A stretch of DNA of 64,000 nt, from NCBI RefSeq assembly GCF_036588685.1, contig NC_086378.1, positions 73,859,127-73,923,126 on the forward strand, in the 5' to 3' direction. The notes beneath the pieces are model-generated. The model was not told the origin of the DNA and made no database searches. It saw only the letters and a program-made list of their open reading frames with translations. Source of the stretch: Mytilus trossulus. Lineage: Eukaryota; Mollusca; Bivalvia; Mytilida; Mytilidae. The translations under genes and the position numbers were made by a program. Positions 13,401-28,400 of the stretch are shown here, in pieces. How positions within the stretch are numbered: position 1 is the first letter of the stretch; each line of letters starts with the position of its first letter.

Positions 13401-16400
13401 TGAGTCTTGTGTAGACTTATTGCGCGTACTAATTTATAATTCTTATACCTATTACTGATTAATTTTATTAATTGTTTTAGTAGTCGCAGAAGAAGTCTTT
13501 ATGTTTTCGGACTTATCATTTGAGAAAAAAAATAGGATATATACAGCCATGCGCATACTGCAGATACTAATTAATGAAAGTTACCAGAGGAGCATTCAAA
13601 CTCAGAGATTGAAATAAACTGACAACGCAATGGATAAAAAGAAAAAGACAAACAACTAAATAATAGTACACAAGACGTAACATAGAAAACTAAAGTCTAA
13701 GCAAGACGAACCCATCAAATTATAGGGTGATTTCAGGTACACCGTACTTCTATCTTAACATTTTTACTATATCACATTTGTCTCAGATTGCAATACATAA
13801 ATCAATGATACTTAATTCAAATTTGTAATAGAAAAACTGGTTTGTAGCACTGTATTGGTTGACTGATAATAACATACTGTGCATCAAAAATCCTGACGTA
13901 GGATCTATGGATAAGTAATTGATCTTTGACGTTGTTTGAAGTAAAATATGTTTTTGAGTCTAATTACATCTAAAACAAGAGATATGTTCAGGAAGAACTA
14001 AGATTTACAACGGCAGAAATATTTTTATCTGATTATATGGTCAAATTACACGATTATAAATCTTGTGTCAAATTTTACAAATCATTGAAAATTTAATGAT
14101 AGCTTTGAAACGGAATGTTGCAAACCTGATTATTATTCATCGTCATTGCGCTATAAATCTAGAAAGAAACGTTACACTTGAGGGGAACAAATGTATTAGT
14201 GTTATAATTTACTGCAAGAAGTTTATATGTCTACATGTTAAACGCTTATTCAATCATACTCCATCTTGGAATTCTCTTTTAGACATTTTTATGCTACTTT
14301 TATTGTCTTTTACGTCTTAACTTATTAGATTACACTTTCTACTGTTTCAAGTCGATGTCTTATTAGAATAAATGCTTTCGCTTTGTTCTTAGCAACACTT
14401 GACGCTGGAATTATATTATTTAAATCAAATGATATTAATGTTACACTTCTGTTTTAAATGGTAATCTCGTGAAAGATTAACAGATATTTTAAAAATGCAT
14501 TCGTCGGATTAACAAAAGCTACTTAAGCCTTATAATACTTGATTCAAAGTAGCAAAAAATATAGATCGCACAAACTAGTCCATATTGATGGTATATTTTC
14601 CTAATCAACTATTGTTTTGAAAGATATTTATAATAACTTATGATAGTGTAATAACATTATTCAAACATAAGAAACAAATGTTACCGTCGCAAAAAAACAA
14701 GAATAAGCACTTACATTGATATACTTAGATGTGTCTGTTTGTTTGGTTGTCAATAATATTTGAAATTTATGCGACTGTCTTTTAAATTAGAGGTTTGGAT
14801 AGTTATAAAACCGGTTTTATCTACCGTTTTCTACGACAGACTCCCGAATCAAGAAGATGAAAGTTGTTATGCATTTGTTTGGATGTATTTGAGCTTGTGA
14901 TTTTGCCTCTTGATAACAGACTTTCCATTTTGAATTTTCCTCTGAGTTCGGTATTTTTGTTATTTAATTTTTAAATCAAAGATGTACTTGAACAGTTCAG
15001 AAACCTCGTTTAATTCCATAGACTTGCACTAGTACCCATTATAGTAAAATATATTCATGACTTACGATTCTCAGCCACGTATTGGATGACAAGACTTGAT
15101 TTTTTAGATCCTGAAATAGAATAATATGTAAAAGTAATAATAAATTTCTGACAAACTGTATTACAGTCTTAAGGCTTCAATCTTAACGTACTAATGAAAC
15201 GTCAGTCACTGAAGTTTGGTAACAATTTCTATCAATACAAATGAAATTAGTATGTGACATGGCGAAGGATAATATATCCACTGGAATTTGAAGAGATGAA
15301 AGAAATACGATATAACGAAGTAGTTTCTAACTCACTGGAAAGTTTTTATCAATTAGATAGTCCGCGTAAACATAACAAGTCGAGAGACGGAAAACACATG
15401 TGGAAGTTGAAAGTCTTCCAATGATTTAAGTTTCAGGATACGAAATACTGATGGGTGATGTCTAATAAGTTATTTGTCATATTAAGATTTACAGCATAGC
15501 CTATGAGAAATTAACATATAAGATGTATACAAATCTACCTTTAGATTTTTTCTCTTCTTTATAGTTTATAAAGGCAAAAAAATCATGACGTTAGATCTAA
15601 AGATAAGTAATTGATCTTTGTCGTTATTTGATGTAAAATATGTTTTTTGTGTGTAATTTTTTAAGATAGGGTGATGAGTATTCTAATTTGTTATTTGTCG
15701 CGATGCCAAACATGACAGAAGAACTATGTGTCAACACCTCAAATCAGTGAATCAGTGTTTTTTTCAACAAGTAATAGTTATCAAAGGTACCAGGATTATA
15801 ATTTAATACGCCAGACGCGAGTTTCGTCCATAAAACTATATAAATTTGTTTTCTTCCCGGTATTACAAACATCATGCCCAAAGAACCACTTTATGTACCG
15901 AATGTTATTGTTATATCGCATGGCCGATTGATTGATTGATTGATGTTTTATTTTCTTCAAATAAAAAAGGTTGTATTAATTGGTTAGAAGATAGTTCCAG
16001 TCTTATCTGGGTTAACTATTAGAAGTTTTTAAACTGCTGTTCAATAAATTAATAAACTTGATATATGTTTAAGTGGACGATTATTTTTAAAGATATTTTT
16101 TTTTCATTTTTCATTTTGTTTTTATTATGATATGAACAAAATATTAATCTATTTGTTGTGTCTAGGTTTTTATTCCATTATTTATCTGCTTTAAACAAAT
16201 ATCAACAAAAACGTAATGCATTGAAATTATCATTCAGTTATTATGAGATTTTTAAAAACAACAGCATATCAACAATACAGAGTCCTTAATTCAAATTGCC
16301 TAATTCAATGAAATTTGTGACCGTCCTAACCTGATCTCCAACGTATTGATAACGATAAGACTAAGTTAACTGTGCCAAATAATAAGTAAACATATGAAAC

Positions 16401-19400
16401 AACAACATTATATGTGAGATATATACCATTACATTGCTACTCTTATTTTGAACTTGTTCTTTTAAAAAGTAAATTCACAAAAACTCCGTGGAAAATTTAA
16501 AAACAAAGTCCCTTATCTAATGGCTAAATCAAAAGCTCAAACACATCAAACAAATGGATAACAACTGTATTATTCCTGACTTGGTACTGAAGTTTTTGCC
16601 AACTATCCATGCAACTTCGAGTTTGTTTTCGAATGCACTTTATTGAATTTTAAAAGATTAAATCCCTTCGACTTATTTTGAATTGGTCATAAGGGCGGGT
16701 TGTCGTTTTGACTACTATACATATATTTCGCCTAATCAGAAATATAATATATTTTTACCAAATCATGTATCATTATAATAAAGAATGATATGTTGACTTG
16801 AACAGCATCATGTTGATTATTGACAGGACGTATACTTTTCCTGTAGTCTTTAAAGAGGTTATCCTGAAGTCTGGCGACATCATCTGCAGAAGCTGTTTGG
16901 CAAAAAGTTGGCACTGAAAATACATCAATTACAATTATACATGGTAAAACATTGCTTTGTTTTTATCCAGTCTCTCTTTTACATCGATGTTATTGCATTT
17001 GTGAGAGTGTAGATAGTGAAATAATTATATGATATATGTTATAAATAAACTCATCATTGATACCAGGATTATCACTGTATACGCGAGACGCGTTTTTCCT
17101 TTAATAATTAGACTTACCAGTAACGTTTGAATAACACAAATAAAAAAGGTCAAATAAGAACATTGTTGAAGAAAATTGAGATCATAAACACCAAAAGGTT
17201 TTACTAAATTCACCTGGGTATATATTCCTTGGTATAAGAGAGATATAAAGAAACGAACATTTAAAAAAACAAATTTAAGGAATGTATATATGTTGACATA
17301 TAAGTTAGAATTTCCTTTTGGATTTTTATTTTTTTCTCAATCGATTTATGACCTTTGAACAGCGGTATACATTGTACTGTTGTTGTCTTTATTTATTTGG
17401 TATCGTTTGCATATCTTTGATTAAATTGATGTTTGCAACATGGTATGATTTTTCATTCGGTAATTAACCTTTCTTTTTTGCATGCACATTCAAAGTAAAC
17501 ATTATGGCCAAATCCCGAATAGTGCAAAACACTCATCATACCTGCCGTTACAAACAGGGTTAGAGTTAGTTCTACAAAGGTGTCGTTTTTGTTTGCAAAG
17601 AAGTATGTTTACTAATATATAGAAATGTAAAGTAAAACGGTTAGATTACATTTATTAGAGGCACTTCTGTGGTTGACGTAAACTTTGTGGATGGATATAT
17701 CTAAGATGATTTAAAACAGATAAAAGTTTAAACCCTCTATTATCTAATTTCTTAAATGATAAGGCATTACGTGTGCTAGGTATTTGCGTCAAAATTGAAT
17801 GCCGGAAGATGCAAGATACAAGTTCAGGAAGAGGCCTTTCAAAATATACAATCATCAAACTTGAACCTGCAACCAACTTTCAAATAAACGCTGATTGGAA
17901 TTTTGATAACTACTTGCATATTCGTGAAATGACTGCATCATAAATACTTCGTTGCATATCATTAAATAATATGAAGAATATTTTGATACATCTGACTAAT
18001 AAGCGCTGCAATGTTGACATAAACTATTCAAAGTTCTGCAGACGTATTATTCCTAATACTATTGTTACAACCGTTTAGAAGAAAGGAAAGTTTCATAGAA
18101 AATACGACTTCACAGATACAAATTGGTTAATTTGTGATTGAGTACCAAAACAGCCATATTTATGACTTAATATTGTTTGCAACCTATATTCATAAATCAG
18201 TTTTTCTGTCCTGGTTTTCTGTAATTAATAATAAGTTGGTATTATAAATCATTTGTCAAATATAAACGTCATTAAGGCAACGTGCCTTTTTGGTATTCTG
18301 TCGTTTTACATTGTTACTGGAATTTTGAAAGTTTCGACAAAATCAATTTATTTATACATGTTAATGAATTTTGTCAAACAAAATTGAATAGTTGTATGGA
18401 TTTTTTTTTTAATTTTGTTAATCTTAATTCCAAATTTCGAAACTTAAAAACCATTCACGGATTCTGTGTAAGGTGTAAATCGGTTAACCCCATTCCTACA
18501 GTCGGTGATAGTTTTTCCATGCCGGAAAATAGAGACCTTTAGTTCTTAAACTCTAAATGCGTTCCGGAAACGTGAAACATCTTGAAATTTTAGTTTATCA
18601 AGCGAATACAGTACATTTCAGAAACTTTGCATTTCGCTAGTTTAGTAAGGATAGTAAGCAAATTCAGTATGTATTAATAAGCACAATTCCAGACTTCTTT
18701 TTCTTCTTCAGTTGGTCATAAGTTATATCGGCGAATAAATTCCTAATACATTCTACTCGAGTAAGCTATTGTGTACACACCGTATAATGTATAACTATAT
18801 ACAAATTTCAAGTGTATGAAATGTATCTAACAACTATAATGATATCAGTATTATAGATAATGTTTTAACTGTTCTCATAAAATTACCACATGAATGGTTA
18901 GACTACATGATATATTGTTGGTTGCGTTCGTTGAGTTTCCTGTTGTGTCATTCTCGACCTTTAATATTTTTTATAACACTCAAAACAAACAAAAAATTTC
19001 AATGAAAGTTCTGACTATGAATATGCAGTTCAAAATGCAAAGTTTACTGCCACTAGAAACAAACTGCAATGACTAATTCATTTTGAAAAACACATCGTTT
19101 ATTTGTTTTTGTTTTTTTTCTTTCTATGGATATAAAGGTCAATATTCAAATGTGAATTTTGATTTAAAGTCGATATTCAATGTGTGAAACATATTTCAAC
19201 CAATTTATACATGTCGTAGACAGAGTAAACTACTTACTGAACTATGACATCCATATTAAAAAATATAAAATGCAATAACGGTAAACAATTTTTTGTTAGG
19301 ATTTTAAATTCAGTTCAGTTCTATTACATAGAGCAAAAGTCGCGTGGCATTATTCTCTTGATATTCTGATGAAAGTATATCCTACGTTATTTTTTTTGCG

Positions 19401-22400
19401 GTTAAACGCTGATGAAGACTCAACAAATTAATGTGAAAAATGGATAAGATAATTATATACAAGTGAGCGGTCCAACTAGCTGTACAACAAGCTTTGATCC
19501 AACATTTTCTATATGATTTCTCTTGAATCCAGTATTTTTGTGATTTACTTTTTTAACATTTGTAAAAAAAAAAGTAATTTTGGAAAATCTTTGACTATGT
19601 TAAATACATTAAACTATTTCCGTATTTTTATTCAATTTGTTTCGAGGAACTATGTATAGAAGCGATAACAAACAAAACACATCACAAGAGTCAGGAAAAA
19701 GATTTGTTAAACACGTATGTGATTTGAACACCGGTATACTACTGTTGCCTTTATGTAAACAACATTCAGGGAACCTCAATATAATGCAATGTGATCGGTT
19801 TCACTGTGTGATAAATGTTGATAATAAATAAACTCATCATAAATACCAGGACCAAATATTATATACGCCAGACGCGCGTTTCGTCTACAAAAGACTCATC
19901 AGTGACGCTCGAATGTAAGTGCTATCGAAAGTTTAAGCTCTTGTTTCCATTTTTTTTAAAGTAAGAAAATCAAAATTATAGATTGCTGCGACCGTACACA
20001 AATGCGGACATTGACTCTGAAGAATTTCTAGTTCATATAACTATTACACATATTGCTGAAAATAAAAAAAAATGCCTGCAGAACAAACCTTATCAGCACA
20101 AAAATTGACAACGAAAGACTACAAATGCTGTTATAACGAGCAAGTTGAAAATTAACTAACAAACATGTCGAATATCAAATCACCCATGAGCAAAGACCAT
20201 TATAAAATATTTTTCCATTCGAATAAGTTTTAAAGTATTGTCATAGAAGCGTTTCTTTTTAATTGATATTTTGCAGTTTCTTCTATGCTATGAAATAGCA
20301 TTTTTATCTCTCGATAACTTTTTTTCATTTAAAAAAAAAAAAAAAAGACTCACATTCCATATGGAATCATTTTTTTCCATATATAATGGATCAATGCTTG
20401 AAAAAGGAATACAGGACAACTAATATACATAATTCAACGACTCTAAAGAAATTTCGGATAAAAACTTTCGTCGTTAGTCACACGAGTTATCTCCCTTACC
20501 TAGAAGGGACACTATGGTACACAACAGAGCAATCACAACGTATGGTATATCACGAGTCCTAACACGTATGCAAGTATTATATCTAAGCTTCAAAGAAATT
20601 ATCAGACTGACTCCAATCCAAAAGCTTGGTACCCTTCTCATAGTTTAACGGGCCTTTCCAGGGCCTTTCAAAGGTTTTGGCTATACATTTTGGACTTTTT
20701 GGATTGTATCTCTTCATCTTTTATATAAGCTTTGGATTTCAAATATTTTGGCCACGAGAATCACTGAAGAGACGTATTGTCAAAATAAGCAATTGGTGCA
20801 GGAAAATTGGTATGGTTAATGTTATTTATCCTCTATTACAGTTTCAGACATGTGGAGAGTGTACAAAATAAAAGTTAAGTTTATATCTGGAAAAGAATTC
20901 GCTTCACACCAAACATTTAACCAACTAAGCAAACAAATCTGTGTCAAATTTGCTTTTATTGGTAACCAGTTGGTATCAAGTAAATAATGAATAAACTTAT
21001 CATAGATACCAGGATTAAATTTTGTATTAACGCCATACACACGTTTACGCAAAGAAGTTAAAAAGGCCAAATAAAGCACAATATATTTTGGAAAAGTATT
21101 AGGTCCATACAAAATACGTACAATATCATGCACTTGTGTAGTTGATGAATGACATTGCCTATAATATGTGTATGTATGTCCTGATTTAAAAAGATGCTGG
21201 CGTGTTCGTCTTTATATCAATACAAAGCTGAGCTTTAAATGTGTAAGTGCTATCGAAAATTTAAGCTCTTGTTTTCTTTTTTTTTAAAGTAAGAAAATCA
21301 AAATGGGTTATCATGTACAAGTCGAATATCAGAGAGGACAAAACAAATCCACCAGAGTCAGTCCGAAATGTTTGAAAATCAAAATCTAAACAAATAATCA
21401 TTGCTGAGAAGCTACACAATAACACATGTAGGATAAAATTAGAACGTGCCATTTCTTCTTAATATTATTATTTTTTAATTTGATTTTCGATGTGGTAGAG
21501 AAGAGTTTATGTTATGTTGATGTTGTGAACATGTATTTTTTGAGATAGAGAATGAAGTTTGAAGTAATTTTTTTTTAAAGATTGTGATTTTTAGAATGTA
21601 GATTATTTTTTTACGCTTGTTTACGGGAATGTTAACCTCTTTGTGATACATTTAGTTTAAAAAGTTAAACAAAAATGAGACAAATATATTTAAAAGCTTT
21701 TTCGAGCTAATTCAACTAAATTGTAATAAATCTACAAGAATGATATCAAATTTAACATACTCTTTTCTATTGCATATGTCTAAATTTTACAAAAACTACA
21801 TTATTAAATGCATTCAATTTTCATTATTGGCAGAAATGACAAAGGACAACGCACATGTTTCGACAGATCAACTGCACTTTCCTCGTCAATAGCTAACAGG
21901 CTGATCAACCAATGAAACTAATTTGGTTTAACGTATATAGTGAACTCAAATAAGTTCTTAATGAAGTAATTACGCGACATCTTCTTTCATTAGCACCCAT
22001 AAGAGCTTACTTAATTACTCTAATAGGATTCGTGGTATATCCGTTACAACATAGTAAATAGATTCTAGTATCGAATGTATATCTGCAGCAGCAAATATTT
22101 AGCAAAAACTGCAAATGTAATTAAAAGTATGCTTCATGCCAGGGAAGGCAAATTGGTTGCATGTTTATTGAATATTTGACTGTTTTTCAACCAAGATCAT
22201 CAAAACTTCACAGTTTAATTATATAAATACTTAAATGATTTCTCTTTTTTTTCTGAACATGTAAACATAATGTTTCCTAAATATAAAATGGACTTATAGG
22301 GGAAATTTCTGTCTTTATAAATGTTAACATGCAATGTTTTACATGCCATACTGTGCAGTGAAATCGGTTTCTTTTAGGCTTTTTATGAATGTTCAAATTC

Positions 22401-25400
22401 TTAATGATCTGAACTTTTTGTTATTGCATCAACCCCCCTTCATTGTATAAACGTACTTTGTATTTCCAAAGCGACTGAATTACACCGACTATAGGAAGAG
22501 TCACCAAGATTTGCAAGAGACGTCAACACTCAAAAGTAAAATCTTAAAACTACCTAACATACGGAATAAATATCTCTCTGTTGATACGATATGACAGGGA
22601 TTTTATTTCCTATCATAATTTTATTGATAGAGACTTGCTGCTCACAACAAACCTATTAAACCAAGAGCTTACGACTTCTTATTAAGTAACAGAAGAAAAC
22701 CTATATTATAAAGTAAAATCAAATAATTTTACTTGTACTATGATCGATAAGATGATTGTTCAGTAAGCGTATCACGGATACCATTACAAACTCAGTCCAT
22801 ATACGTGTGCTATATTCTAAAATATAGTTTTTCTTGCGAGACAGAGATAATTGAAATTAAAACGCGTATTTACTTTGAATATCTACAGACAGTTGTAAAT
22901 GTAGGTACCGTAGAAGCAAATTTAGTGCATATATATCAATTGCACATTCGGTTAATACATTGTAACCTTTGTGCTCGCGTTTATACAATAAGATTTGACT
23001 GTCAACCATCTGTAAATATATAGTGTGTAATATATACAAAGTTTCCTATAGAATACATTATTCATTGTCCTTCAAAACAGGATAACAAGCAAAGATGATA
23101 ATACAAGTTCTGATAGGCCGTTGATTGCTACGAAATAACAATACCAATCATGTTTTTCCTTATAAATGTAATCATGTAAACTCTGACAATTATTGTATGT
23201 GAATGTCATTGTCATTTCGTTAACTGCGTCGTTTTAACAAAGCTCTAGTCAAGATGGATATGTATCTAGTATAGTTGTTATCAATGAAGTACTGTAGGCA
23301 AGGGAGGTGCCTCAACAATTCGTGCGTATATGCTTTCCTAAGATTACTGGTCATCAAGAGTCAAGTAAAGTAAATGTATTCACCAGATTTTAACAGAACG
23401 TTTATTAACAAATACATTTATCATTATAAACAAAAACAAACAAATTTAGAGTAAACAGATTCGTCAAGCATCTTTTGTGACTAACGCAATTCATCAGACT
23501 TATGTTCATGGCCATGTGAACACAGTAGTAACCTTATTTATCAGGAAAATTCTAAGAAATGTGTCTCTCCATTCATATTTACTTTACATTCGTATAAAAA
23601 AACTACATCGTTTTGTTTTTAATCTCGGTTTTCAACGAAACTTAAACAATGATCGAAATGAAAACTCGTGAATATAAATAAACTGCTATACTTAAAGGAT
23701 AAAAATATTTCAACCTGTTTGCTGCAAGAAACATTTCTATAAGCTGTCATATTAAACAGACAGTAAACAATATCTAAATCAAGCAGAATATACCATCAAT
23801 TAATTTGGCGATATTGGTAATCATGAAGTGAGGCATAAGAATGAGTCTAGAATTTCCCCTCCTTCATATAATATAATAATATTAGTTTTCATCTTATATA
23901 ATTTTATTTTATACCTATATATCAGGAAAATAACGATATTAATAAAACGAATTTACCATACGGAGTAGTTAAGTAAGAATATTTTGCACTATCCATTTCC
24001 AAAAATAAAAAAATAACAATTATCTTTGATGCATTAATGCACCTTAAGAACACATAGATGAACTAGTGCGACGCATTTCAAGCGTCAGTCTAAGTGTTGT
24101 GAGGCGTTCTATCAAAACACTTTCATTAAATGCCTTCCTCCCATCTTCTTATTAGATTTCATGTATGACTGCTTTTGATAATATTTGTATCGTAAATAAT
24201 TTCTCTGGATTTAGATTTTAAATAATCTGTAAATTTGATTGTACGGCTAACAGGATAAACGTACTCTGTCTCTGTACCTAGACTTCCTCCATTTATAGTT
24301 TATAAGCATCCGATTTTTACCTCCATTTAAAGTATCTAAAACGTGGACGTGAGAAGTTGTATTACCTGTACAGTTGTATACTAAATTGACTGTTCACAGG
24401 TAACGTTATTTTCATAAACAAACAAAATAAGGGGCAGTATAATTTCCAATTATACAATTATTAACCAAACACTAAATAAGGCAACAGTAGTTTACCTATG
24501 TTAAATTTTCCTCGATCAGATAGGCAAAACTGAGGATATAGAACTTTGACGTAATCAAATAATTCAGTGGTCGGTAAAAATAGAAAATTTCATCGGCATG
24601 CAATCAATGTCATTGATTTATCCAAGGAACAGAATCATTCTGCAAAACAATTTTGACGGACATAATTATATTCAACTTTTTTTGTAATGAAAAAATCATA
24701 TAAAACATAATATGGGTTTAAATTTGAAGAAATAATTCAATAAAAAAATATGCTATATTTTGCTTTTAAAATATAACATGTTATCGTATTGTTCAGGCAA
24801 AACAAACTCGGTGATGTAACAATCGATAACATGGCCATTGGGTTGTGGCTACGACAAATGGAAAGTGTCCACCATGGTCATCTGGTACACATAAAAATAG
24901 TCTGTAACAATAAATAAATTCATAATGGGGCACTTGGTGCAATTACTTTATTGTTAGGTTTATAATTCGCGAAAGGAAACGATGTTTTTTGTCACTGGGA
25001 CTTGATATATGCCAACAACTTCATGTTTCTTTTAACTTTTATATCTGACTAAAAACAGCTTCTAACCATGTCACTGCATTGGATTTAGCCAGAGCAATAT
25101 GTAATTGTAATACACAAATGTTTTTGTAACTTAACCCTTCCTTAGCAATCGATTAGCGGACTTATTAAAAGAGCCAAATGTGGTTTTCTGCTTTCACTTT
25201 AAAAAAATTCAGAAATTTTCGGACGTCTGTCTTTAAGATTTGTCAAATTTTAATCAAAATTTTGTTAATAAATCGGAAAATGCTATTGTTTAAATTATTT
25301 TCCGACTTGTATCAATTTTCATTGTGTATGAGTATGAGATAATAAAAAAGTTGTCCATTTTTATGTCTTCCATAAATGCATAACATTCGTTATTTTTCAT

Positions 25401-28400
25401 TACATCAGTGCTTGATGGTAATCAGCTATAGTTGATTTTGTCAACTATAATATCATTCTATTTCATAGATGAACATTTTATCAAATATGCTTAGTAACCA
25501 GCGTATTAAAACATTTGATCGCAATGAAGCACTGACAGCTAGACCTCATGACATTTGCTCACAAATATAAACACAATGCACCTTAGAAATTTTCAAATTC
25601 TTTATACTATTACATTCCATTCCTTTTTATTGGTTTTGTGTTGTATAAAATATTTCTTAATACGTATGACAAACAACGTCAACAATAAACGACACAAGTG
25701 TTTTGTAACGCATGCGTAGTGTGTATAATGTAGTTAAATGGTAGCAGCGTTATCAATAGATCACAAGAATTTAAGGATTTATAAAAAAAACACATTTCTG
25801 AATTGTCCTTTTATCTATCTATAAACTTTTAAATTATCAAGAAAATAAAGTTCCAACTCAATCAGGCAAAATTTCGCTCATGTGGATTTGGCTTATGATT
25901 TTATGTATCTTGAATAGCTTTGCGTAATCATACATCCTTACTTTCAAATATTCTGGTCCCTGCAGAAGGTAAGTTCGAAAACACGCGTCGATCGCAAAAA
26001 AATGAAAAGGTAATTTTCATAATTTAGTCACGTATGCGAAGTCTGAAAGACAAAAAAAAAACGCTACGACATCCCATGCTTTATTATAGGTCAACATGAA
26101 TATGTGTACCCCACTTGCTTGAAACCAGGAATGCAGACAACATCCTATGCAAAGTCCAATTCACTGACTTTTGCAAGCGTTGCTATCATATCGCCGGACC
26201 ATTAATAAATAAGGCAATCACTGTTCAATAGCCATAAATCGAAACTGAGTGAAACACATCAACCGTGAGAAAAAAATTAACGGAAGCACTGAATGTCAAA
26301 ATTCCTTCTGAAATGACAGGAATGCAGTACAAATAAATACAAGAACAACCTGTACAGAGAGAATTACTTATATAGATAATGTTATGTTTATTTACAAATG
26401 TAAACCATTTAAACATGTATCAACCATTGTTTTCATTTCATTGTTGCACCCCTATTGAACCTTGCAATGAATTTGCCTTTACTAAGCCTTACCAGCTAAA
26501 TGGTCCAGGAAGCTTCTTTCAAATAAAAAAAACCCGGAAAATTAGAAAAACTTAATAAAATGCCAAAAATATCAAACCAAGTATCAATTCGATTTCACAA
26601 AAGATAAACATTCAGTTACAATTAAAATTTCACTTGTGTGTTTTTGAAACATTGGGAATGATTAGAAAAGACCAAAAACAAATGTCTTTTTTCTAAATCA
26701 ACCTTTCTGAAAGTTTATTACTTCTAAAGTAAAAAATACTGACCGCAAAAGGCTAATCATGTTTGAAAGGAAGATGGATATTGTCTCCTTGTAGTGAATA
26801 AGTAAATAACAGCTTATTAACATTCTGTTAGGAATGATAGATGTCCTGATAAATGTAAGTTCCAGGAGAGTACTGCTTAAACCGTAGTGAATATATCTTA
26901 AAGTTAATCAAAGTCGAAAACGATTTACCAATTCATATGATTCTTTGATCTTTTAAACATCAAAATAACAAAAATAACGCACTCCGAGGTAACAAATTTT
27001 AAACGGCAAGTCCCTAAACAAATGACCAAACAAAAGCTCAAACATTTTCAACGAATGTCATATTCAAATGATATAATCACTACTGTTATTTAGAGTTAAA
27101 ATCATTTACATGTATCTGACTTGTTTAATATTGTTATTCAGTATCTTCTAACTGTTATTTTCTATCAACCAAAACAAATATCATCAGATAGAGGTCTTTT
27201 GATTTTTCTGCAAAATTTAAACCCATCTCAACCATACAGTTTGCGAAGGGATGCTAAAATAGTAACGAAAGAGCAAAACAACCCATTTTATTTTATTAGT
27301 ATATCTGTCAAAAAAATGTGAATCAAAGAGCAAAACAACAAGTTTTATTTTATAAGTATTTGAAAAGCAATTGTGAACCAAAGAATAAACCAAAAAATGA
27401 TATCATTTATGAAACGCTTTAAAGAAAAGGAGGGAGAAAGCATGATTTTTTCCCTAAATGGAGGCAGTTTGGTCGACGAATACCTATCCAGTAACCATAT
27501 TATTGCAAAGCAGAAAGTAACTAAAACAAAATAAACTGCATAACTGTACGTATTTTTTGTTTTATAACATTGAAAACATTTATATAATACACATAGTAAA
27601 TACTCGATAAACGTCCGAAATAACTCTCTTTGACTATGATTTATACTTTTTTTATATGTATCAAGATCATATTGGTTTTATGTTAAAGAAATAAAGAGAA
27701 AATAAAGGTTTACATGTCATTATCCTCCACATGAACACAGTTTATGATTAGGCAACTATTTAAAAAACCTCAATATTTTTTTGGAGGAAGTTATCTTCCC
27801 AGGCAGAAGAACCAAGCCGTATTGGTCACAACAGTTTGGAACTTTTGGACCTCAGTGCTCTTCATCTTTGTTCCTATTTTGGTTTCGGAATGTTTTCATC
27901 TAGGCGTCGCTGGTTGGCCTTGTGTGGACGGAACGCACGTATGGCGTATTAAATTTTAAACCTGGTACCTTTTTGTTTGCTTGTGTTCGTGTGTTTCTCT
28001 GTCCTTTATGTTCTCCCATGAAATGTGTTGTAGTCCTATACATTATGTTATATTTAACATTACCATAAAAGCGGGAGGTTTGGCATGCAATAAAACCAGG
28101 TTCAACCCACCATTTGTTTTCTTAAAATGTCCTGTATCAAGTCAGAAAAAAGGCAATTGTTATACCTTAGTTAGTTTCTATGTGTGTTACATTTTTATGT
28201 TGTGTTTCTGTTGTGTCGTAGTGTCGAACAGCGGTATTCTACGGTTGCCTTTGTTTTATAAATATCACACACATAATATACCTTTTAATATAGTTAGACA
28301 AAAGGTGACAACACAGCATATCTGCAAATGAGATAAACAATGGTTTAACTAGCGTCAACTTGGCAATTTCTAGTTATAAAAAGTTTATGGTAGGGCCAAG

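Larger units (their letters stand above)
10103..15065 (-). other. channel gene intron 3, repeat-rich
   Basis: A 5 kb intron. It holds an antisense copy of a mussel repeat at 11405-11530 (GGCAACAGTAGTATACCGCT ... AAACCGAGCGAAACGCATTA), a G tract at about 12703-12718, the hammerhead-repeat unit 13051-13450, and a copy of the 'AAACTGACAACGC' repeat at 13585-13740. It also has a segment (13885-13965) repeated at 15578-15660 and a repeat fragment at 14850-14975. Confidence 0.7.

Noticed and set aside
27744..28331. 71- and 116-codon open frames
   Set aside because: Both are composed of repeat families found elsewhere in the window (27900 hammerhead remnant, 49906-50415 repeat).
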